Below are positions 44,357-49,022 of a stretch of DNA of 49,022 nucleotides, one piece after another. The stretch is from assembly GCA_947623805.1 (NCBI GenBank), contig CANQHZ010000018.1, positions 1 to 49,022 of the forward strand, written 5' to 3'. The position numbers and the translations under genes are program-made. The notes below the pieces were generated by a model. That model did no database searches and had not been told where the DNA came from. It was given only the letters and a program-made list of their open reading frames with translations. The stretch's first letter is position 1. The number at the start of each line of letters is the position of its first letter. The stretch is from an uncultured Lachnospiraceae bacterium. Its GTDB lineage: Bacteria; Bacillota; Clostridia; Lachnospirales; Lachnospiraceae.

Positions 44357-47300
44357 ATGAAGAAAAAGAAAAGCTTTGGATTGTATGGCACAAATAAGAG
44401 AAAGCAGCCAAAAAGAAATAACAGATATGAGATGAATTATGAGGATTACGAGGATTATGAAAATGACAGCGACGGTATAGATGACGATGATGAATATATA
44501 GTGGAGTATCAAGGCGGTTATGAAACTGAGGATTATGCTGAGGATACGGGAAGCTACTATAAGAATGCTGAGGAATATGAAGACGACGGTGAGTATTATG
44601 AGTCAGAGGAATATGCCGATGATGACATAGAGTATGAAACGGAAGGATATGCCGATGATATAGAGGAGTATGAAACGGAGGAATATGCCTGCGAGACCAA
44701 GGAGTACGAGGCGGAAGGGTATGCCGATGATGTAGAGGAGTACGGGTCAGAGGAATATGCTGATGCCGACGAGTATTATGAGTCAGAAGAATATATCGAT
44801 GACTGTGAGGAATATGCGGCAGAAGAATATGCTGATGAGACCGAGGGATATGAGGCAGAGGAATATATCGATGCAGCCGAGGAGTATGAGCCGGAGAGAT
44901 ATGACAGCGATGTTGAGGATGAGTACGAATCGGAGGAATATGATTTTGCCGAGGAGTATGAGACTGACGAATATAACGGATATGACGATGAATACTATGC
45001 GGCTGACAAGCATACGTATGGCGGCAAGGTCGGTAGATTTTTGGCGTTGCTTATAGAGCGGGTAAGAAATGCGGCGGCTAATCTGACTGCGTTTGACATT
45101 ATTGTGGCAGCGACGGGCATAGTCGTGTTGGTTGCGGGTATTGTTACATTCAGCATCTTTCACGCGGGGAAGCAGGTTGAGGAGCAGATAGCGGCTATAT
45201 CACCAATAGGGGACGAGCTGATAAATACGGGAATAGTCGGCGATGACGGACTTATAGCAATGACAGGGGCAGCGCTTTCGGGGCAATTTATATCGGGTGA
45301 GACTGTCAAGGAGGAGAGCTCTGAGACTGAGCAGGGAACCGAAGCAGCCGATTCGGGCAAAGTGAGTGTCAACTTTGTTTCAATAGAAAAGGATTTAAAG
45401 ATACGCTTTACAGATTCGGAAACAGGTGAACTCATCACAGGCACGGCATTTGAGGTAGTGCTTACAAGCTCTAAGGGCAAGCAGCTTGTATTGACCGATG
45501 ACGATATGGATGGCATTATCTATGCAACCAATGTCACTCCCGGTGTGTTTGAAGCCGTCATTACTTCGACGGATAAATATAAATTTCCGTCCACGGCGCA
45601 GAAAGTCACGGTCAAGGACAAGGTCGAGTATCTCGTAATAAATATCCAGGATGAGGTAAAAAAGGAATCTCAGATTAATGTGGCAGCAGAGGATACGCAG
45701 AAACAGGACGCGGCAAAAGAGGAGGTAAAGCTTACAGATACCGTCGAATGGGTGGAATCCACGAGCACGCCGATAGACGGTACGGAGAGCTATATTCTCG
45801 TGGACAAGGATACGATAGCGGACCCGTCAAAGTCGGCACAGCTTGGGAAAAGAATGTTTTTTGATGCGCCTAATGTGACTGTTGAGCCGTCGGAGCTTTC
45901 GCTTTTTGTAAACGGTACGGCGCAGCTTAAGGGTTCAAGCTTTGAGAATTCGGAAACTGAGACTGAAAAAGTAGAATATTCTTACAAATGGGAGTCGTCG
46001 GAGAGCGGCATCGCGTCGGTAGACGGGAGCGGAAATGTAACGGCAAAGGCGAAGGGAACGGCAAAGATTACGTATACTGTCACTAAGACTACCACGCCGA
46101 TTAAGCCCGCTGAAACGAAACAGGAAAAGAGAGTAATATCGAAAGAGGAATGGGAAAAACTGTCGGATGAGGACGAAAAGAGTAAGTGGACAGAAGAAAC
46201 TGGTGAGAATAGCGAAACACAGTATTATCAAACGGTTGAGGTAACTACAGAAAAGGAATACGGCTCTCCTGTGCCGGAAACAGGCAGTGCTGTCTGCAAG
46301 GTAACGGTAAGCGAAAACGGCATCAAATCAGGCACGCTTGAATTGAAGAAAAGCGCTGACAGCTGCGCTGTGGGAGCGACACTTACGGTAAGTCCGTCAA
46401 AGCTTGTATATACGAAAGACGATGGCAGCACACAGACGCTCACGGAAGGATTTCCGTCTGTGTCATGGTCGAGCGCGGATAAGACAGTGGCGACGATAGA
46501 TGACAAGGGTGTGGTCACAGGCGTAAAGACTGGCTCGACTACTGTTAAAGGCATAGTCACTGTGAAAAATTCCGCTGGTAATGATATCAGCATAGAGGCG
46601 GCTGTTACTGTGACAATCACTGATGCGCCAGTATTTTCGCTTGTGCTTGACAGGACTGACGGCGTATATCTGGCAGTCGGAGGCGAGACAACGCTGGTGG
46701 CGACAGTATCAAACGCTAAGTCGGATTCGGGAGTCACATGGACTACTTCCGACAAGAAGATTGCTACGGTAGATGAAAACGGTAAAGTCACAGGTGTAGC
46801 AGCAGGCAGCGTCACCATTACAGCGACTACCAAAGAGAAGAACACGGATGGCAAACAGCTCACAGCTACCTGTAAGGTTACGATAAATTCTGACGCAATG
46901 AATGATACGACGACGAAGCTCAAGGATAAAAATGGCAATCAGATTTATATAAAGGATAGCGAAGGCAATTATAAGGAAGCTGTATATGCCGATTACTTCA
47001 CGGCAAAAGAATTTTATATGAAGACGGATGGGAATTTTGCATACACAGGCTGGCAGACAATAAACGGCAGGACATATTACTATGACAAAAACGGCAATCC
47101 GGTCACAGGCACGCAGATAATCCAAGGCGTTACATATAATTTTGGTTCGGACGGAGCGATTGCGACTACAGTAAATGGCTCTACTTTTGGCATAGACATA
47201 TCGCGTCACAACGGAAATATAGACTGGAACGCGGTCAAGGCATCAGGTGTGGACTATGTAATCTTGCGTTGTGGATACAGAGGCTCTGCTACGGGTGTAT

Positions 47301-47773
47301 TGATTGAGGATGAAAGTTTTAAGAAAAATATCAAGGGTGCTACGGCGGCTGGCCTTAAGGTAGGCGTATATGTATTCTCGCAGGCTATAGATGAGGTAGA
47401 GGCAGTCAAGGAGGCATCGCTTGCGGTAAGCCTTGTAAAAGGCTATAAGCTGACATATCCTATATTTATCGACACGGAATCGAGCGGTGGCAGGGCTGAT
47501 AAGATAGATAAAGCGACAAGGACGGCAGTAGTAAACGCATTCTGCCAGACAGTGGCAAGCGCGGGGTATCAGGCAGGCATTTACGCCTCAAAGACATGGT
47601 ATGAGGACAAGCTGAATATGAGCGCTGTCGGCAATTACAAGATATGGCTTGCGCAGTATGCCGCAAAGCCTACATATAATAGCAAGTATGATATGTGGCA
47701 GTATTCAAGCAAGGGTACAATCAGCGGCATAAAGGGAAATGTGGATTTAAACTGGAGCTATATGGGCTATTAG
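44357..47773 (+). CDS. Membrane-anchored GH25 muramidase with acidic Tyr-rich repeats and Ig-like domains
   Basis: A 1138-residue protein. Residues 1-240 are a highly acidic, Tyr-rich segment with nine 12-residue repeats (73-180). One transmembrane helix follows (about 245-268), placing the N-terminus in the cytoplasm. Outside are a SpaA-like region (about 340-435), three BIG2-type Ig-like domains (about 507-578, 675-738, 760-828), a cell-wall-binding-type repeat (TINGRTYYYDKNGNPVTG, about 895-935) and a C-terminal GH25 domain (from FGIDISRHNG, about 943, with IFIDTES as the acidic pair). It likely trims peptidoglycan where the glycan is attached or exported. Confidence 0.85.
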   Translation: MKKKKSFGLYGTNKRKQPKRNNRYEMNYEDYEDYENDSDGIDDDDEYIVEYQGGYETEDYAEDTGSYYKNAEEYEDDGEYYESEEYADDDIEYETEGYADDIEEYETEEYACETKEYEAEGYADDVEEYGSEEYADADEYYESEEYIDDCEEYAAEEYADETEGYEAEEYIDAAEEYEPERYDSDVEDEYESEEYDFAEEYETDEYNGYDDEYYAADKHTYGGKVGRFLALLIERVRNAAANLTAFDIIVAATGIVVLVAGIVTFSIFHAGKQVEEQIAAISPIGDELINTGIVGDDGLIAMTGAALSGQFISGETVKEESSETEQGTEAADSGKVSVNFVSIEKDLKIRFTDSETGELITGTAFEVVLTSSKGKQLVLTDDDMDGIIYATNVTPGVFEAVITSTDKYKFPSTAQKVTVKDKVEYLVINIQDEVKKESQINVAAEDTQKQDAAKEEVKLTDTVEWVESTSTPIDGTESYILVDKDTIADPSKSAQLGKRMFFDAPNVTVEPSELSLFVNGTAQLKGSSFENSETETEKVEYSYKWESSESGIASVDGSGNVTAKAKGTAKITYTVTKTTTPIKPAETKQEKRVISKEEWEKLSDEDEKSKWTEETGENSETQYYQTVEVTTEKEYGSPVPETGSAVCKVTVSENGIKSGTLELKKSADSCAVGATLTVSPSKLVYTKDDGSTQTLTEGFPSVSWSSADKTVATIDDKGVVTGVKTGSTTVKGIVTVKNSAGNDISIEAAVTVTITDAPVFSLVLDRTDGVYLAVGGETTLVATVSNAKSDSGVTWTTSDKKIATVDENGKVTGVAAGSVTITATTKEKNTDGKQLTATCKVTINSDAMNDTTTKLKDKNGNQIYIKDSEGNYKEAVYADYFTAKEFYMKTDGNFAYTGWQTINGRTYYYDKNGNPVTGTQIIQGVTYNFGSDGAIATTVNGSTFGIDISRHNGNIDWNAVKASGVDYVILRCGYRGSATGVLIEDESFKKNIKGATAAGLKVGVYVFSQAIDEVEAVKEASLAVSLVKGYKLTYPIFIDTESSGGRADKIDKATRTAVVNAFCQTVASAGYQAGIYASKTWYEDKLNMSAVGNYKIWLAQYAAKPTYNSKYDMWQYSSKGTISGIKGNVDLNWSYMGY
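44573..44896 (+). repeat. Nine tandem 36-bp repeats encoding an acidic Tyr-rich 12-mer
   Basis: Nine back-to-back 36-base units (44573-44896) each encode a 12-residue unit of the form [E/G/R]-Y-x-D/E...Y...E, for example EYADETEGYEAE. Units differ from each other at several positions, so the array is old or under selection at the protein level. The pattern decays beyond 44896 but stays acidic and Tyr-rich to about 45000. Confidence 0.9.
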
Positions 47774-47837
47774 TGGACTTAATAATACATATTCCAAATA
47801 TAAGTAGTAGGGGAAATATCTGCCCGGCGTAAAAGAG

Positions 47838-47866
47838 TTTACTGTTCACTTAATCTGTGCTATTAT
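47838..47866 (+). promoter_or_regulatory. Sigma-A type promoter of the Rpn-like gene
   Basis: TTTACT at 47838-47843 and TATTAT at 47861-47866 are 17 bases apart. The start would lie near 47873, leaving a leader of about 35 bases with GGAGGA at 47899-47904 before ATG 47908. It shows that the last gene is not part of the glycan operon. Confidence 0.55.
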
Positions 47867-47907
47867 ATAATCAACAATAAAACTAAAATCTGACATACGG
47901 AGGAAGA

Positions 47908-48861
47908 ATGAAATCAACCAGCACACCATATGATGATGTGTTCCGAACCCTGCTGAACGATTGCAGCAAGCTGATAATACCGCTTATAAACGAAGTGTTT
48001 GGAGAACATTACACAGGAAATGAACGGATAGTGTTTTCGCCAAATGAACATTTCATAAATCAGCAGGACGGAGAGGAATACGAATGCATTACGGACACGA
48101 AATTTAAGATAATAGGAAAAGAAACAAAAAATTACCATTGGGAATGCCAAAGTACTGCGGACAGCAGCATGGCAGTCAGAATATTTGAATATGCTTCCCA
48201 GATAGCGCTTGACGAGGGAGAAATAAGCGTAAACCGATTAACAGTGACATTTCCACATTCGGCAGTGCTTTACCTAAGAAGTAGCAAAATGACACCTGAT
48301 GAAATGCATATAGAGATAAAAACGCCAGGTGGCAGCATAACCTACAGCATACCCGTGATGAAAATGCAAGTGTATACCATAGATGATATTTTTGAAAAGA
48401 ATCTGCTGTTTCTCATACCGTTTTATATATTTACACATGAAAAAGAACTGGAAGAATGTGATAAGAATGAGGATAAGCTGGAAATATTAAAACAGGAGTA
48501 TGAAGACATAAAAAAGCGTCTGGAGGACAAGACGGTTGAAGGCGAAATAGATGAATATACAAAATGTACGATTGCTGATATGTCAAAAAAAGTATTAGAG
48601 CATTTGGCTGACAAGTACGAAAATGTTAAGAAGGGAGTTGGTCTTGTTATGGGAGGACGGATTCTTGATTATGAGGCGAAGACAATAAAAAATGAAGGTT
48701 TGCGTGAAGGCAAGAGTGAAGGCAGGAAGGAAGCAGCACGAAATTTGATACGTGCGGGAAAAATGTCGTTGGAGGAAATATCCGAGTGCGTAAATCTGAC
48801 GCTTGACGAATTGAATGTTCTGGCTTCAGAAGGAGCAGTCAAGCAGGGAAATGCGCAGTGA
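47908..48861 (+). CDS. Rpn/PD-(D/E)XK nuclease family protein
   Basis: A 317-residue protein of the recombination-promoting-nuclease / transposase-like PD-(D/E)XK group, common and often multi-copy in Lachnospiraceae. TPYDDVFRTLLNDC opens the fold, and CITDTKFKI with YHWECQSTAD supplies the acidic D and E-x-Q of the nuclease core. The C-terminus is helical and highly charged (LREGKSEGRKEAARNLIRAG), ending in a helix-turn-helix-like MSLEEISECVNLTLDEL. It has its own promoter and terminator and is unrelated to the glycan genes by function. Confidence 0.8.
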   Translation: MKSTSTPYDDVFRTLLNDCSKLIIPLINEVFGEHYTGNERIVFSPNEHFINQQDGEEYECITDTKFKIIGKETKNYHWECQSTADSSMAVRIFEYASQIALDEGEISVNRLTVTFPHSAVLYLRSSKMTPDEMHIEIKTPGGSITYSIPVMKMQVYTIDDIFEKNLLFLIPFYIFTHEKELEECDKNEDKLEILKQEYEDIKKRLEDKTVEGEIDEYTKCTIADMSKKVLEHLADKYENVKKGVGLVMGGRILDYEAKTIKNEGLREGKSEGRKEAARNLIRAGKMSLEEISECVNLTLDELNVLASEGAVKQGNAQ

Positions 48862-48910
48862 ATGGATTTTAATTAACTCAATATATTGTGAAACGCTATT
48901 GCAAAAAGAA

Positions 48911-48942
48911 AAAAGGTGCGCATAAAAATTGCGCGCCTTTTT
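48911..48942 (+). terminator. Rho-independent terminator after the Rpn-like gene
   Basis: GGTGCGC (48915-48921) pairs with GCGCGCC (48931-48937), with one G-U pair, across a nine-base loop, followed by TTTTT. A-rich sequence on the left mirrors the T run, so it could work in both directions. The final 80 bases of the window show no gene; GCTACAAT near 49005 may be a -10 element for a gene beyond the edge. Confidence 0.8.
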
Positions 48943-49022
48943 GTATGTCTATTTGGAACGCATTTTGACAGAAAACTTTATCCTACCCAAACATAAGAAA
49001 GTGTGCTACAATACATTTGGCT

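Noticed and set aside
44573-44896. The 36-bp repeats as a CRISPR array
   Set aside because: Units are contiguous with no spacers, are in frame and encode a regular 12-residue peptide inside a large gene.
45160-46938. Long open frames on the minus strand opposite the GH25 gene (45160-45516 and 46228-46938)
   Set aside because: They are Ser/Thr/Val-rich mirror translations of the acidic and Thr-rich repeats of the + strand gene, with no ribosome site or known domain.
48965-49012. TTGACA at 48965 with TACAAT at 49007 as one promoter
   Set aside because: The two boxes are 36 bases apart, far too wide. Only the extended -10-like TGCTACAAT might be real, and the gene it would serve is outside the window.

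Overview
The window is a surface-glycan biosynthesis locus from a low-to-moderate GC Gram-positive bacterium, most likely a gut Lachnospiraceae (class Clostridia). I infer this from strong AGGAGG-type ribosome sites with frequent TTG/GTG starts, from membrane protein families common in that group (DUF6020, DUF6077, DUF6311, GtrII-like), from a GH25 muramidase with bacterial Ig-like domains, and from an Rpn-like PD-(D/E)XK protein. Every gene I can support is on the + strand. I see no rRNA, tRNA, CRISPR array or insertion sequence.

Layout. 1-90 is the tail of an upstream gene, followed by copy A of a long hairpin repeat (121-250). 286-26215 is a dense run of glycosyltransferases (GT39-like, GT11, GT2, GT14, DUF5672, GT17, GT4, GT-D, GT9), two PglK-like ABC flippases, a Wzy-like polymerase, two genes for a dTDP-3-amino-dideoxyhexose (FdtA/FdtB type) and a full set for ADP-D-glycero-D-manno-heptose (HldA, HldC, GmhB, GmhA, with a GT9 transferase). 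26257-35283 holds polytopic GT-C type enzymes, an FAD oxidoreductase and a GtrB-like polyprenyl-phosphate glycosyltransferase, with a good internal promoter at 27793-27821. Copy B of the hairpin repeat (35297-35430) closes this 35 kb block. 35482-38086 is a sugar-modifying trio (SDR, TIM-barrel isomerase, DPM1-like GT2). After a promoter with an operator-like palindrome come the priming phosphoglycosyltransferase (38250), a WecG/TagA transferase, an SGNH lipoprotein, a split DUF6077 GT-C, an ArnE/ArnF-like small transporter pair, and a large GH25 membrane protein. An Rpn-like gene and a terminator end the window.

How they work together (inference). The priming transferase and TagA-like enzyme start a lipid-linked glycan. 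Cytoplasmic GTs extend it with fucose-like, amino-dideoxy and heptose sugars. ABC flippases export it, Wzy polymerises it, and several GT-C enzymes decorate it outside the membrane from polyprenyl-phosphate sugars made by the GtrB/DPM1-like GT2s and flipped by the small transporter pair.

The most striking observation is a set of long poly-G tracts (10, 10, 9 and 7 G) inside four glycan genes. The three longest lie in intact genes where a one-base slip in either direction would truncate the protein. This looks like a phase-variable (contingency) glycan system of the kind known from Campylobacter, here in a Gram-positive commensal and combined with ADP-heptose synthesis. The flanking hairpin repeats add a possible route for exchange of the whole block.
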